Part shown: positions 44,201 through 54,291 of the stretch, piece after piece
How the letters are laid out: every line of letters begins with the position of its first letter
Numbering within the stretch: position 1 is the stretch's first letter
DNA from: Aeromonas aquatica
Lineage (GTDB): Bacteria > Pseudomonadota > Gammaproteobacteria > Enterobacterales > Aeromonadaceae
Length of the DNA: 64,000 nt
Assembly (NCBI RefSeq): GCF_000764655.1
Contig: NZ_JRGL01000121.1
Span: forward strand, 21,109 to 85,108
Reading direction: 5' to 3'
Made by a program: the position numbers and the translations under genes
Notes under the pieces: generated by a model
Databases searched by the model: none
What the model was told of the DNA's origin: nothing
What the model saw: only the letters and a program-made list of their open reading frames with translations

Positions 44201-45293
44201 GCTCAACGAGGTCGGGATCTTCCAGATGACGGCGACCCCGCCTACCTCGGGTTACTTTGGTTACACCATCCCCGCCGCCACCAGCGTGCCGGTGGGGCGC
44301 TTCGTGCCCTGGGACTTCAACCTGATGAGCGGCACCGTCACCCCGGCTTTCGGCGGTTTTAGCTATATGAGCCAGCCGTTTGGGGTGCAGACGACGGTGC
44401 AGGCGCGCAACAAGGAGGGGGGGGTTACGAAGAACTACCGTGGGGCCTTTGCCAGGGGCACTCTCTCTCTGGTGGCCGCCAACAACCAGGACGGGGTGGA
44501 TCGCTCTAATCGGCTGGCACTGCTGGCCGCCAGCTGGACCGAGGGAACAGGCAAGCAGACAGGTGAAACCCGCTTTATGCGATTGCGAGAGCTGACCCCG
44601 ACCCTGACCGCGCCGGAGGAGCCCCTGCGGCGGCTGCGACTGGGGCTCAAGGTGGAGGACGGCGAAACGCCGGAGACCAGCTTCCTCAGCGGCCGGAACA
44701 TGAATCCGGCCGTCAGCGGTACTTGCCAGAGCGGGGTGAATTGCACCGCCAAACAGCTCTCCATTCCAAAGGGATCGGACGATACCATGATCACCTACTA
44801 TGGCCGTCTACTGGCCAGCACCCGTCAGGGAGTCGACAGCGCCCCGCTGGCACTGCCGCTGCAGGTGCAATATTTCGAAGGGGGCCTGTGGCGGGTCAAC
44901 CAGCAGGATGTCTGCAGCCAGCAGAATGCCTGCAGCCAGATCTCCCTGGCGGGTGGCGGTATCGTCTTCACCGATGCGGATCAACGCTATGACGCCGGGA
45001 CGGGGGATCTGATTCTAAAAGACGGTACCCGCATTCGCCTTGGTCTCGGCAATGTGGCTCCGGGTGGCACTCATGTCGGTTTCGACGCAGGCGAGACCCG
45101 GTTCCACTTCGCGCCGCCCAATCAGGCGGTGCGCATTCCCTATCAAATCGTGCTGGAGAAACAGCCGCTGCAACCCCTGGCGCCGACCTGGCTAGCGGAT
45201 CCGGCCATGACGGATCACCTGCTGGGTGAGGCCATTTTCGGTCGGGACAGGGGCAACGATCGGATTATTTATCGCCGTGAGGTAATGCCCTGA
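41250..45293 (+). CDS. mshQ: MshQ, large exported MSHA-associated protein (DUF6701)
   Basis: A 1347-residue exported protein. A signal peptide (IWGSALWLLLGSASVQA, cleavage near residue 23) precedes repetitive beta-rich sequence with motifs such as LNLNGATVYAKTVLVNG and INAVVYVAGNVKMTGNASIE, which suggest a parallel beta-helix. From about residue 640 comes a DUF6701-like region (LTCNPETVVIKACANAGC, FDVPDTLANKPQDVVISAVK) up to the C-terminus. Vibrio MshQ is similarly large; it may be a tip adhesin. Codon use is less GC-rich in the first third than in neighbouring genes. AAGGAG lies 9 bases before the ATG. Confidence 0.9.
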   Translation: MKSRHRIWGSALWLLLGSASVQAANQCTEAFVYPVQSHASPGMLSMNGQSSITSTTVGTNYPFLGKNIQPNASCNNGGGYNGGTYVSNCNVSGSLASPIKSQAFISDPNDFPVNPGGFPSYSGQSDLACSNAISPAAGDYRNAVWSNGSCVATLKAGQTYRFDSLSLSAGAVLNLNGATVYAKTVLVNGTSDGIKGSGSLHASSLTVTDNGKLSGANVTVYNSLDLSPNSVGNVTSTFQPHYIDNVKVTKGGQMVMAAGRWSIKNINLSTYNTNTPAMLLQGQSSLNVYALTMSAAGISAAGNRSDLAVTLYQTLDMNNDSIISGYLLGHYVKSFKFLGNAANNLYFSGGAHWLGTLELGSNNGLVFDSGNVAQLYLNSALSLSDQKMVNANGKANNLMIYGFGKVTMSGNAKLNAILYVTAGDLDMSAQAQLTGAVSAVNVTMTGNSKIIHEPFGGDWPGMCSPPGCKDIFTDPPSEGVSMTPPPGVLVPPLGDLVCSKQGNGTSCTGHSGNSFVPGDHDFNNGSISNKAEIIATGVTARLYFNNLDLNNAELNPNNLPENLFIYVKGDLKIAGQNKINAVVYVAGNVKMTGNASIEGALAAGGNIDSGGNSDFDFSQDAVDNVDLGGITCGGGSGGSQLDHFELTHSGQALTCNPETVVIKACANAGCSQLVTEQVSATLSLTPSSGSNGWVGGNQVVFSGGSTSAQLRNNTASAVTIGVSSSTPGFLHGTLCRAGSGALSAAACTLNFADSGFLFDVPDTLANKPQDVVISAVKKDTATQQCIPGFIGARSVGFWGTYTDPSTNIFNSKITIDGNAIPTYAASVTSPAATTINLTFDSQGKATLKKISYPDAGQMRLNARHDGSGDTAGLVMTGSDLFVSRPVGLCITPTQGACVAGNISCPVFKKAGDDFPLNIGAVAWQADNDTDLCSGNLATPNFTLAKIALGSQLVAPKPGVEAVVSKLSYDHAITASNNLNVVTQSLNEVGIFQMTATPPTSGYFGYTIPAATSVPVGRFVPWDFNLMSGTVTPAFGGFSYMSQPFGVQTTVQARNKEGGVTKNYRGAFARGTLSLVAANNQDGVDRSNRLALLAASWTEGTGKQTGETRFMRLRELTPTLTAPEEPLRRLRLGLKVEDGETPETSFLSGRNMNPAVSGTCQSGVNCTAKQLSIPKGSDDTMITYYGRLLASTRQGVDSAPLALPLQVQYFEGGLWRVNQQDVCSQQNACSQISLAGGGIVFTDADQRYDAGTGDLILKDGTRIRLGLGNVAPGGTHVGFDAGETRFHFAPPNQAVRIPYQIVLEKQPLQPLAPTWLADPAMTDHLLGEAIFGRDRGNDRIIYRREVMP

Positions 45294-45435
45294 AATTGAT
45301 CTGCGAAGGGGGAGAGGGGCCGTTTGCCATTGGCTTGCGTCTTATCTCCTTGTTTCGTAGTGTTTGTCGGCCTGTGCGGGTGAGTGATGACTCGCATTTT
45401 TGTCGCGCCTGATTGATTGGCGACAGTTTGAGCGC

Positions 45436-45464
45436 TTGCCCATTGGGGTGGGCATTGGTAAAGT
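45436..45464 (+). promoter_or_regulatory. Candidate mreB promoter
   Basis: TTGCCC (45436-45441) and TAAAGT (45459-45464) are spaced by 17 bases, 45 bases before the mreB ATG. The spacer includes a GCCCATTGGGGTGGGC inverted repeat. It falls in the 216-bp gap between mshQ and mreB, which otherwise shows no gene. Confidence 0.45.
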
Positions 45465-45467
45465 TAG

Positions 45468-46550
<1,083 letters not shown>

Positions 46551-46557
46551 GACCCAA

Positions 46558-46583
46558 AGCCGGCCGAGCGCCGGCTCTTTTTT
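46558..46583 (+). terminator. Terminator or attenuator between mreB and mreC
   Basis: A 7-bp stem AGCCGGC/GCCGGCT (46558-46564 with 46570-46576) is followed by C and six T. It would let mreB be expressed above mreC and mreD. Confidence 0.8.
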
Positions 46584-46591
46584 GACGACTC

Positions 46592-47533
46592 ATGAAACCC
46601 ATCTTTGGTAGAGGCCCTTCGCTTCAGTTACGGTTGTTTCTCGCCGTCATCATCTCTGTCGCTGCCATCGTCGCGGATTCCCGCTTCGGTGTGTTCACGC
46701 ACGTCCGCGTCTATCTGAGCTCGCTCGTCAGTCCGCTGCAATATATCGCCAATGCGCCCGGTACCTTGCTCGACACCATGTCGACCCAGGTTCAGACCCG
46801 TTCCAGCCTCATCGAGCAGACCAAGCAGCAGGAACAGCAACTGCTGACCCTGCGCTCGCGCCTGCTCAAGCTGGAGCAGCTGGAGCATGAGAACCAGCGG
46901 CTGCGAGAATTGCTCGGCTCGCCGGTGCACAAGGAGTCCCGCAAGATGGTGGCCGAGCTGCTGTCGGTGGATTCCGACCCCTTCAGTCACCAGGTGCTGA
47001 TCAACAAGGGGGCGCTGGACGGTGTCTACAACGGTCAGCCGGTGATCAACGATCAGGGGGTGGTCGGTCAGGTGCTGCACGTGGGATCCACCACCAGCCG
47101 TGTCCTGCTGATCACCGACTCCAGCCACGGCATTCCGGTGCGGGTACTGCGCAACGACTTGCGCGCCATCGCCTCAGGCGGCGGCGAGCTGGACAAGCTG
47201 GACTTGCGCAACTTGCCGCGCAACACCGATGTGCAGGTCGGCGATCTGCTGGTCACCTCGGGTCTCGGTGGCCGCTTCCCGGAAGGGTATCCGGTGGCGA
47301 CGGTGACGCGCTCCGACTATGTGGAGGGCAAGCCCTTCGCCCAAGTCGAGGCCAAGCCGCTGGTGGCGCTGGATAGATTGCGCTATCTGCTGCTGCTCTG
47401 GACCGACAAGAAACCGGATGTGAACGACAAGGATGCCCTGGCGCCTGCGGCGACAGCACCTGTAGCGCCAGCCACCTCGGCGGCGACAGCACCTGCTGCA
47501 CCCGCCACCTCGGCAGCGGGGGCGACGCGCTGA
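46592..47533 (+). CDS. mreC: Rod shape-determining protein MreC
   Basis: A 313-residue bitopic protein. One membrane helix (LRLFLAVIISVAAIVADS, about residues 13-30) is followed by a coiled coil (QQEQQLLTLRSRLLKLEQLE) and two beta domains (VINDQGVVGQVLHVGSTTSR, LLVTSGLGGRFPEGYPVATV). It links MreB to the elongasome in the periplasm. The C-terminal 40 residues are a low-complexity Ala/Pro/Thr tail. It overlaps mreD by one base. Confidence 0.96.
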   Translation: MKPIFGRGPSLQLRLFLAVIISVAAIVADSRFGVFTHVRVYLSSLVSPLQYIANAPGTLLDTMSTQVQTRSSLIEQTKQQEQQLLTLRSRLLKLEQLEHENQRLRELLGSPVHKESRKMVAELLSVDSDPFSHQVLINKGALDGVYNGQPVINDQGVVGQVLHVGSTTSRVLLITDSSHGIPVRVLRNDLRAIASGGGELDKLDLRNLPRNTDVQVGDLLVTSGLGGRFPEGYPVATVTRSDYVEGKPFAQVEAKPLVALDRLRYLLLLWTDKKPDVNDKDALAPAATAPVAPATSAATAPAAPATSAAGATR

Positions 47534-48018
47534 TGCTGCAACCCGCCAGTGGCAGGATCTGGATCTGGGTCTCGATCCTGCTGGCTCTGTGCCTGTCGAT
47601 CCTGCCGCTCCCCTTTCAATTCGAACCCTTCCGGCCGGACTGGCTCGCCATGGTGCTCATCTACTGGGCGCTGGCGCTGCCGCACCGGGCCAACGTCGGC
47701 ACCGCCTGGGTGGCGGGCCTGCTGCTGGATGTGCTGCTCGGCAGCACGCTCGGGGTGCGGGCCATGGCCATGGCCATTACCACCTATCTGGCGGCCTTCC
47801 AGTTCCAGAAGATCCGCAATTTCTCCCTCTGGCAGCAGGCGCTGATCATCGGCCTGCTCTCGCTGGTGGGCAAGATCACGGTATTCTGGGCCGAGCACCT
47901 GTTCAGCCGTGCCAGCCTCAACTTCGCCTATTTTTGGTCGACGCTGACAACGATGTTAATATGGCCCTGGATTTTTATGGTCTTGCGCAAGGTGCGCCGT
48001 CACTTCAATATCAAGTGA
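47533..48018 (+). CDS. mreD: Rod shape-determining protein MreD
   Basis: A 161-residue protein with five or six membrane helices. FEPFRPDWLAMVLIYWALAL and GLLLDVLLGSTLGVRAMAMA are conserved MreD segments. The stop codon is followed immediately by a partial copy of the maf start, and the sequence AAGTGAATATGA around the stop is repeated 49 bases later in front of the real maf gene. Confidence 0.94.
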   Translation: MLQPASGRIWIWVSILLALCLSILPLPFQFEPFRPDWLAMVLIYWALALPHRANVGTAWVAGLLLDVLLGSTLGVRAMAMAITTYLAAFQFQKIRNFSLWQQALIIGLLSLVGKITVFWAEHLFSRASLNFAYFWSTLTTMLIWPWIFMVLRKVRRHFNIK

Positions 48019-48110
48019 ATATGAGCAAAAACAACGCATTGTCACTGTAACTCATCTCATTAAGTGAATATGAACAAGCACAACGAACCGCAACTGTATC
48101 TCGCCTCGGG
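48013..48110 (+). repeat. 49-bp tandem duplication of the mreD-maf junction
   Basis: Copy 1 (48013-48061) and copy 2 (48062-48110) both start AAGTGAATATGA. Copy 1 encodes MSKNNALSL then a stop (TAA), then LIS; copy 2, the real maf start, encodes [13 protein letters not shown]. They are about 70% identical. Copy 1 contains the mreD stop codon. Confidence 0.75.
48022..48061 (+). pseudogene. Remnant of a second maf 5' end
   Basis: An ATG at 48022 directly after the mreD stop opens a short frame MSKNNALSL that stops where intact maf has the Tyr codon (TAA for TAT). The alignment to intact maf continues past that stop (LIS for LAS). It is adjacent to mreD in the position the maf start normally takes. 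Confidence 0.6.
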
Positions 48111-48648
48111 CTCTCCCCGCCGGCACGAATTGCTGACCCAGTTGGGCTACCGCTTCGAGGTGCTCAGGCTGGATGTGCCCGAGCAGCGCAGCGAGGGCGA
48201 GAAGCCCCAGGACTATGTCTGCCGGCTCGCCCGGGACAAGGCGATGGCCGGTCTGGCCGCGGCGCCAACGGCACTGCCGGTGCTGGGCGCCGATACCATA
48301 GTGGTGCTGGGGGATCGGGTGCTGGAGAAGCCGTCCGATCTGCTCGATGCCAAGGACATGCTGGAGGCGCTCTCCGGCCGCGTGCATCAGGTGATGACGG
48401 CGGTGGCACTGGCCACCCCCGAGCGTTGCGACGTGCGGCTGGTCACCACCAATGTGGCGTTTCGCAAGCTGGATGAGGCCGAGATCGAGGCCTACTGGCG
48501 CACCGGTGAGCCCTGCGACAAGGCCGGCAGCTATGCCATTCAGGGCATTGCCGGCAAGTTTGTCAGCCGCATCGAGGGGAGCTACAGCGCCGTGGTCGGC
48601 CTGCCCCTGCTGGAAACGGATCTGCTGATCAAGCAGTGCCTCAAATAG
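48070..48648 (+). CDS. maf: Maf-family nucleoside triphosphate pyrophosphatase (YhdE-like)
   Basis: A 192-residue Maf protein hydrolysing dTTP/UTP and related nucleotides to monophosphates. [18 protein letters not shown] is the N-terminal Maf signature, [18 protein letters not shown] contains the conserved acidic residues, and [18 protein letters not shown] the C-terminal motif. In E. coli yhdE also follows mreD. The ATG at 48070 is chosen; a GTG two codons earlier belongs to the repeated junction. Confidence 0.94.
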   Translation: MNKHNEPQLYLASGSPRRHELLTQLGYRFEVLRLDVPEQRSEGEKPQDYVCRLARDKAMAGLAAAPTALPVLGADTIVVLGDRVLEKPSDLLDAKDMLEALSGRVHQVMTAVALATPERCDVRLVTTNVAFRKLDEAEIEAYWRTGEPCDKAGSYAIQGIAGKFVSRIEGSYSAVVGLPLLETDLLIKQCLK

Positions 48649-48705
48649 CGACTCGAGCAACGAGATCCTTGATGACATGAGTGGTCGGTGACGCCTGCCT
48701 CGATC

Positions 48706-48785
48706 GTTCGATTACGCCGACGGGCTAATCGAACCTACACACCCAATACGTAGGTTTGATTGGCCGCGGAGCGGCGTAATCAGAC
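48706..48785. repeat. Dispersed intergenic repeat between maf and rng
   Basis: Two inverted repeats are joined: GTTCGATTA/TAATCGAAC (48706-48734) and GTTTGATT/AATCAGAC (48754-48785). CGAACCTAC and GTAGGTTTG between them are also complementary. The core is the same family as 33979-34004 and 55951-55978. It fills most of the 173-bp gap. Confidence 0.75.
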
Positions 48786-48821
48786 GTTCCAGAATTTAAA
48801 ACTAGAAAGGCAAGGTAACTT

Positions 48822-50291
48822 ATGTCAGTCGAACTGCTGGTAAACGTCACCCCCTCCGAGACCCGGGTCGCCCTGGTCGAGAACGGTCTGCTGCAGGAAG
48901 TGCATGTGGAGCGTCAGGCCAAGCGCGGCATCGTGGGCAACATCTACAAGGGCAAGATCAGTCGGGTACTGCCCGGCATGCAGGCCGCCTTCGTCGACAT
49001 CGGCATGGACAAGGCCGCCTTCCTGCACGCCTCCGACATAGTGCCGCACACCGAGTGCGTGGCGATCAAGGAGAAGGAGCAGTTCCAGGCCGGCAACATC
49101 GCCGAGCTGGTGCGCCAGGGGCAAGACATCATGGTGCAGGTGGTGAAAGATCCTCTGGGCACCAAGGGTGCCCGCCTCACCACCGACATCACACTGCCAT
49201 CCCGTTATCTCGTGTTTATGCCGGGCAGCGCCCACGTCGGCGTCTCCCAGCGCATCGAGTCGGAGGCGGAGCGTGAGCGCCTCAAGCGTACCGTGGCCGG
49301 TTATGTGGACGATCTCGGTGGCTACATCATCCGTACCGCCGCCGAAGGGGTGGGTGAGCAGGAGCTGGAGCAGGATGCCGCCTTCCTGAAACGGCTGTGG
49401 CGCAAGATCCTGGAGCGCAAGCAGAAGTACCCGCCCTGCAAGATCCTGTACGAGGATCCCAGCCTGGCCTTCCGGGTGGTGCGCGACTTCGTCGGTGCCG
49501 AGCTCGACAAGATCCGGGTCGATTCGCGCCAGAGCTTCGATCAGCTCAAGCGTTTCACCGAGGAGTATGTGCCCGAGCTTGCCAACAAGCTGGAGTACTA
49601 CCTCGGCGACTCCCCCATCTTCGATCTCTACGACGTGGAGAACGAGATCCAGCGCGCCCTGGAGCGCAAGGTGGAGCTGAAATCCGGCGGCTACCTCATC
49701 ATCGACCAGACCGAAGCCATGACCACGGTGGACATCAACACCGGCGCCTTCGTCGGCCACCGCAATCTGGAAGAGACCATCTTCAACACCAACGTCGAGG
49801 CGACCGCCGCCATCGCGCGCCACCTGCGGCTGCGCAACCTCGGCGGCATCATCATCATCGACTTCATCGACATGCAGTCCGAGGATCACCGCCGCCGGGT
49901 GCTGCACAGCCTGGAGCTGGCACTGGCCAAGGACAGAGCCAAGACGAACGTCAACGGCTTCTCCCAGCTCGGCCTGGTGGAGATGACCCGCAAGCGCACC
50001 CGCGAGAGCCTGGAGCACGTGCTCTGCTCCGAGTGTCCCGAGTGCAAGGGACGCGGTCGGGTCAAGACGGTGGAATCGGTCTGCTTCGAGATCCTGCGGG
50101 AGATCATCCGGGTCAACCGCGCCTACGATGCGGATCAGTTCACCGTCTATGCGGCGCCGTCCGTTGCCGATTATCTGCGAGGCGAGGAGTCCCACAGCCT
50201 GGCCGAGCTGGAAGTCTTCATCGGCAAACAGGTCAGGGTGGTGACCGAGCCGCTCTGTGGGCAGGAACAATTCGATGTGGTGATGATGTAA
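48822..50291 (+). CDS. rng: Ribonuclease G
   Basis: A 489-residue endoribonuclease of the RNase E/G family that matures the 5' end of 16S rRNA. ELLVNVTPSETRVALVENGL starts the protein; the S1 domain follows (GNIYKGKISRVLPGMQAAFV). The catalytic aspartates lie in TTVDINTGAFVGHRNLEETI and GGIIIIDFIDMQ, and CSECPECKGRGRVKT contains the zinc-link cysteines. Size equals E. coli Rng (489). yhdP starts directly at its stop codon. Confidence 0.97.
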   Translation: MSVELLVNVTPSETRVALVENGLLQEVHVERQAKRGIVGNIYKGKISRVLPGMQAAFVDIGMDKAAFLHASDIVPHTECVAIKEKEQFQAGNIAELVRQGQDIMVQVVKDPLGTKGARLTTDITLPSRYLVFMPGSAHVGVSQRIESEAERERLKRTVAGYVDDLGGYIIRTAAEGVGEQELEQDAAFLKRLWRKILERKQKYPPCKILYEDPSLAFRVVRDFVGAELDKIRVDSRQSFDQLKRFTEEYVPELANKLEYYLGDSPIFDLYDVENEIQRALERKVELKSGGYLIIDQTEAMTTVDINTGAFVGHRNLEETIFNTNVEATAAIARHLRLRNLGGIIIIDFIDMQSEDHRRRVLHSLELALAKDRAKTNVNGFSQLGLVEMTRKRTRESLEHVLCSECPECKGRGRVKTVESVCFEILREIIRVNRAYDADQFTVYAAPSVADYLRGEESHSLAELEVFIGKQVRVVTEPLCGQEQFDVVMM

Positions 50292-53200
50292 TTGGTCTAC
50301 CGCTGGCTGAGTCGGGGCTGGTTAGCCCTCGGGGTCTTCTTCGTGCTGCTGGCCATTCTGGTCAGTCTGGTGCGCCTCGGCGGCCCCCTGCTCAACCAGC
50401 ACAGGCAGGCGCTGATCACCACCCTGCTCGGCGACAGCCAGCTGGAGGTCAGCGTCGAGCGCGTCGGGCTGGACTGGACCCGGCGTGGCCCGGCCCTCGA
50501 GCTGCAAGGGCTCGCCATCGCCCCGGATTCGGGGCGTTTCTCCCTTCGTCTTGGCAAGGTCTGGGCTCATCTCGATTTCTGGCGCTCACTCAATGAGTGG
50601 CGGCCGGTGTTCGGCCAGTTGCTGCTCAGCGACGGCGACATAGCGCTGGATCTGGCCCAGCCGGCGGAGCCGGCGAGCGCGAAGAACCCGAACCAGCAGC
50701 AAGCCTTGCTGCGCTTCCTGCTGACCCAGCTCTCCACCTTCGACATCCACGACACCCGCCTCAGCGTCACCACGGCCTTGGGGGAGGTGCGCGCCCTCAA
50801 CATCGCCCAGTTGCGCTGGCAAAACCGGGGCAAGCGCCATCAGGGGGTGGGCAAGGCCTACCTCATCAACGGGGTGGGCGAGAGCACCATCGATCTCATC
50901 CTGGATGTGGATGCCCCCGAAGCCCGGCTCGATCGCTTGCGGGGCCAGCTCTATCTGGGGGCCAGCGAACTCGACATCAGCCCCATGCTGGCGCGGATCC
51001 ATGCCGGCGAACCCAAGGTCACGGGCCAGCTCGACTTCCAGCTGTGGAGCGAATTTGCCGACGGTCAGCTGGGGGACTCCCTGCTGGCCTTTGGCAACAA
51101 CCACCTGATCTGGCAGGACGAAGCCAAGCAGCCACAGCACCGGGGCAAGGCCCCTGCCGGCAAAGAAAGCCCGTCCGGGCGTGGCGAGCAGAAGAAGGGC
51201 AAGGGGGCTTATCACCGGCTCGACCTGCGCGGCGGCAAGATCCAGCTGCGCCGTGAGGGCGAGGACTGGCAGTTCGCCAGCCACGACGTCATCTTCAAGC
51301 TCGATGGCGCGACCTGGCTGCACAGCCGGCTGCAACTCGAGCGAACCGGCTCCCGCATCCAGGGCTATGTACCCGCCATCGACCTCAGCCAGATCGCCAG
51401 CCTGAGTCAGCTGGTTTCCGGCCTCTATCCCAAACTGGCCGACACCCTCAAACGCACCCAGCCCCAGGGCCAGTTGCAGGATCTGATCCTGCAAGCCGAT
51501 GCCGACTGGCAGGGGCTCTCCCTCAACGGGCACCTGGTCGGCTTCGGCACCAAGGCCTGGCGAGATGTGCCCGGCCTGCAAAATCTGGACGGCGAGTTCT
51601 GGCTGACCCCGGCGGGCGGCAGCGCCCGCTTGAGCCTTGGCAAGGGCAAGCTGGACCCGGCCCGTCACTTCAAGGAGCCGATCCCGGTGAACAGCCTGGG
51701 GGCGCGGCTCGACTGGTGGAAGGCACCGGAGGGCTGGGTGCTCTACGGTCAGGACATCCTGCTGGACAACTCGGATCTGACCCTCGCCAGCCGCTTCCGG
51801 CTCGATCTGTTCGAGCACCCCTTCCTCGCCCTGACCGGTCGCATCAACGTCAAGACCGCGGCCCACGCGGATCGCTACTATCCCCTGCAAGCCATGAGCA
51901 AGGGGCTGGTGGACTACCTGAGCGGCGCCATCAAGGGGGGGCAGGCCAAGGGGGCCGATCTGCTCTGGTACGGCGAATTCAGGGACTTCCCCTACGACAA
52001 CGGCAAGGGCGTCTTCCAGGTGGCTGTGCCCCTCGAGCAGGCCACCTTCCAGTTCTTCCCCGGTTGGCAACCCCTCACCGACCTGCGGATCGACCTGCTG
52101 TTCCAGAACGCCGGCCTGTTCATGCACAGCGACTTCGCCCGGCTCGGCAAGGCTCAGTCCGACTACATCGACGCCGACATCCCGACCTACGGTGGCGCCC
52201 GGCTCTATATCGACGCCAAGGTCGCGGGCGAGGGCAAGGCCATCAGCGACTACCTGCAGGACTCGCCGCTCGGTGGCTCGGTGGGGCAGGCGCTGCGGGA
52301 GATCGAGATCCGCGGGCCCATGAAGGGCAACGTCAAGCTGGATATCCCCCTCGACGGCGAGGGCGAGGTCAAGGCCAGCGGTGATGCCCTGCTCCACAAC
52401 AACAAGGTCAGGATAGCGACCCTGGACATGCCGCTGGAGAGCGTCGATGGCCGGCTCGAATATGACAACGAACACACCCGTTTCCGCAATCTCAAGGCCA
52501 GCCTGTGGAATCAGCCGTTGACCCTGGATTATCAGGGCAAGCAACTGCCCAATCGCTATCAGGTCGATCTCAAGTTCAAGGGGCTCTGGGACAGCAGCCG
52601 CCAGCGCCAGGATATCCCGGCCCTCGAGATGCTCAAGGGACGTGGCAACTGGACCGGCACCCTGGGGCTGACCCTGCCGGAAAACAGCCCCTTCAGCTTC
52701 CAGTTGGCGCTGGACTCCAGCCTGCAGGGGATGGGGCTGGACTTGCCGGTGCCGCTGGCCAAGGCCGCCGGCAGCCAGCTTCCCCTCAAGGTGACGGTGC
52801 GCGGCCGCGACGGCAGCGCCGACATCCGCGGTGTGCTGGGGGCCGACGTGGATATGCAGAGCCGGCTGGTCTATGGCGAGGGCGCGCCTTACCTGAGCCG
52901 GGTACGGGTCGACATAGGTCAGCCCGGCGCCCGGGTGTTGCAGGACAAGCCCATGCTGCTCGCCATCAACCAGCAACAGGCGGACGTGGCCGGCTGGCTG
53001 GCGCGGCTCAAGCGCTGGCTGCCCGATCCGGCGCCGACCGGCAATGCGGTGGTCGGCCCCGCCTTCCTGCCACAGGAGTGGTGGGTGGATGGCCAGCTGG
53101 CCCGGGCCGACATCGGCAGCGCCAACCTCAAGGCGGTGCACTTCACCGTGGGGCCGGTCAACCAGGCCACCGAAGTGATGATCGACAGCCCGGATGTGAT

Positions 53201-54260
53201 GGGGGTGGTGCGCATTCCCGTCACCGGCAAGCAACCCATAGATGCCAAGTTTGCCCGCATCCATTGGTCCGGCAAGGGGTCGGATCTCAGCCCTGAGCCG
53301 GATGCCCGCCAGGACAAGGCCATCATGGATACCATTCCCTGGCTCACCTTCAGCTGCGTGGACTGCCGCTTCGGCAGCCTGCCCCTCGGTGAGTTGAAGG
53401 GGGAGCTGGTGCCCGGTAACAACCGGCTCGATCTCAAGGGGCTGGAGATGAAGCTAGCCGGCAGCACCCTCAAGGGGAGTGCCGAGTGGCTGGCACAGCC
53501 CGGCCAGATGCAGACCCGTGCCCGGGCCAAGCTCGACACCCAGAACAGCGAACTCTTGCTCAAGCGGCTCGGCTTTACCTCCCCCATCGGTGATGCGCCA
53601 GGCAAGCTGGCACTGGATCTGAACTGGGGTGACGTGCCCTATAGACCCAATGTGTCGACCCTGGCGGGCAGCGCCGATCTCAAGCTGGAGGGAGGTACCC
53701 TGCGTGAGGTCAACGACAAGGGCGCGCGACTGCTCTCCCTGCTCAGCCTGGACTCCCTGCTGCGCAAGCTGCGCCTCGATTTTCGCGATGTGTTCGACAA
53801 GGGCTTCTACTTCGAGTCCATGTCGGCCTCGGCCAAGGTCAAGCAGGGCCAGGTGGATAACCAGGACTTCTTCATGAAGGGGGCCGCGGGCAACCTGCGT
53901 GGCGAGGGCATCGCCGATCTGGTGCGCTGGCGGCTCGATTACGAGCTGAGCTTCTCCCCGAATCTAGGGGGCACCCTGCCGGTGGTGGCCGCCTTCTCGC
54001 TGACCCCGATCACCGGGCTCTATGTGCTGGCGCTCTCCAAGCTGCTGGAGCCTGTGGTGGATGTGGTGACCCGCATCGATTTCAGGGTCTCTGGCCCGCT
54101 CAACGATCCGAAACTGATCGAGGCCGGTCGGGACAGGGCCCGCATCAAGCTCAACCAGCAACAGAAGGACGCGGTCGATGCGGTGGCGCCCAAACTGCCC
54201 GCCGAGGAGGTCAGCCCCTTCCTGCTCAATCCCAAGCATCAGGGAACGGGTCAGCGCTGA
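50292..54260 (+). CDS. yhdP: YhdP, AsmA-like envelope protein
   Basis: A 1322-residue AsmA-family protein of the size of E. coli YhdP (1266). One N-terminal helix (LALGVFFVLLAILVSLVRLG) anchors a very long periplasmic beta-groove. The DUF3971/AsmA_2 C-terminal part is seen in LSGAIKGGQAKGADLLWYGE and LRLDFRDVFDKGFYFESMSA. YhdP, TamB and YdbH transport phospholipids to the outer membrane in E. coli. The start is a TTG directly after the rng stop codon; no in-frame ATG occurs before the membrane helix. Confidence 0.92.
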   Translation: MVYRWLSRGWLALGVFFVLLAILVSLVRLGGPLLNQHRQALITTLLGDSQLEVSVERVGLDWTRRGPALELQGLAIAPDSGRFSLRLGKVWAHLDFWRSLNEWRPVFGQLLLSDGDIALDLAQPAEPASAKNPNQQQALLRFLLTQLSTFDIHDTRLSVTTALGEVRALNIAQLRWQNRGKRHQGVGKAYLINGVGESTIDLILDVDAPEARLDRLRGQLYLGASELDISPMLARIHAGEPKVTGQLDFQLWSEFADGQLGDSLLAFGNNHLIWQDEAKQPQHRGKAPAGKESPSGRGEQKKGKGAYHRLDLRGGKIQLRREGEDWQFASHDVIFKLDGATWLHSRLQLERTGSRIQGYVPAIDLSQIASLSQLVSGLYPKLADTLKRTQPQGQLQDLILQADADWQGLSLNGHLVGFGTKAWRDVPGLQNLDGEFWLTPAGGSARLSLGKGKLDPARHFKEPIPVNSLGARLDWWKAPEGWVLYGQDILLDNSDLTLASRFRLDLFEHPFLALTGRINVKTAAHADRYYPLQAMSKGLVDYLSGAIKGGQAKGADLLWYGEFRDFPYDNGKGVFQVAVPLEQATFQFFPGWQPLTDLRIDLLFQNAGLFMHSDFARLGKAQSDYIDADIPTYGGARLYIDAKVAGEGKAISDYLQDSPLGGSVGQALREIEIRGPMKGNVKLDIPLDGEGEVKASGDALLHNNKVRIATLDMPLESVDGRLEYDNEHTRFRNLKASLWNQPLTLDYQGKQLPNRYQVDLKFKGLWDSSRQRQDIPALEMLKGRGNWTGTLGLTLPENSPFSFQLALDSSLQGMGLDLPVPLAKAAGSQLPLKVTVRGRDGSADIRGVLGADVDMQSRLVYGEGAPYLSRVRVDIGQPGARVLQDKPMLLAINQQQADVAGWLARLKRWLPDPAPTGNAVVGPAFLPQEWWVDGQLARADIGSANLKAVHFTVGPVNQATEVMIDSPDVMGVVRIPVTGKQPIDAKFARIHWSGKGSDLSPEPDARQDKAIMDTIPWLTFSCVDCRFGSLPLGELKGELVPGNNRLDLKGLEMKLAGSTLKGSAEWLAQPGQMQTRARAKLDTQNSELLLKRLGFTSPIGDAPGKLALDLNWGDVPYRPNVSTLAGSADLKLEGGTLREVNDKGARLLSLLSLDSLLRKLRLDFRDVFDKGFYFESMSASAKVKQGQVDNQDFFMKGAAGNLRGEGIADLVRWRLDYELSFSPNLGGTLPVVAAFSLTPITGLYVLALSKLLEPVVDVVTRIDFRVSGPLNDPKLIEAGRDRARIKLNQQQKDAVDAVAPKLPAEEVSPFLLNPKHQGTGQR

Positions 54261-54291
54261 GGGGCGGCACTGTCATCACAAGGAGTGAGCC

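Noticed and set aside
50586..53264. 892-codon frame antisense to yhdP
   Set aside because: Same shadow pattern; there is no ribosome-binding site or known motif.
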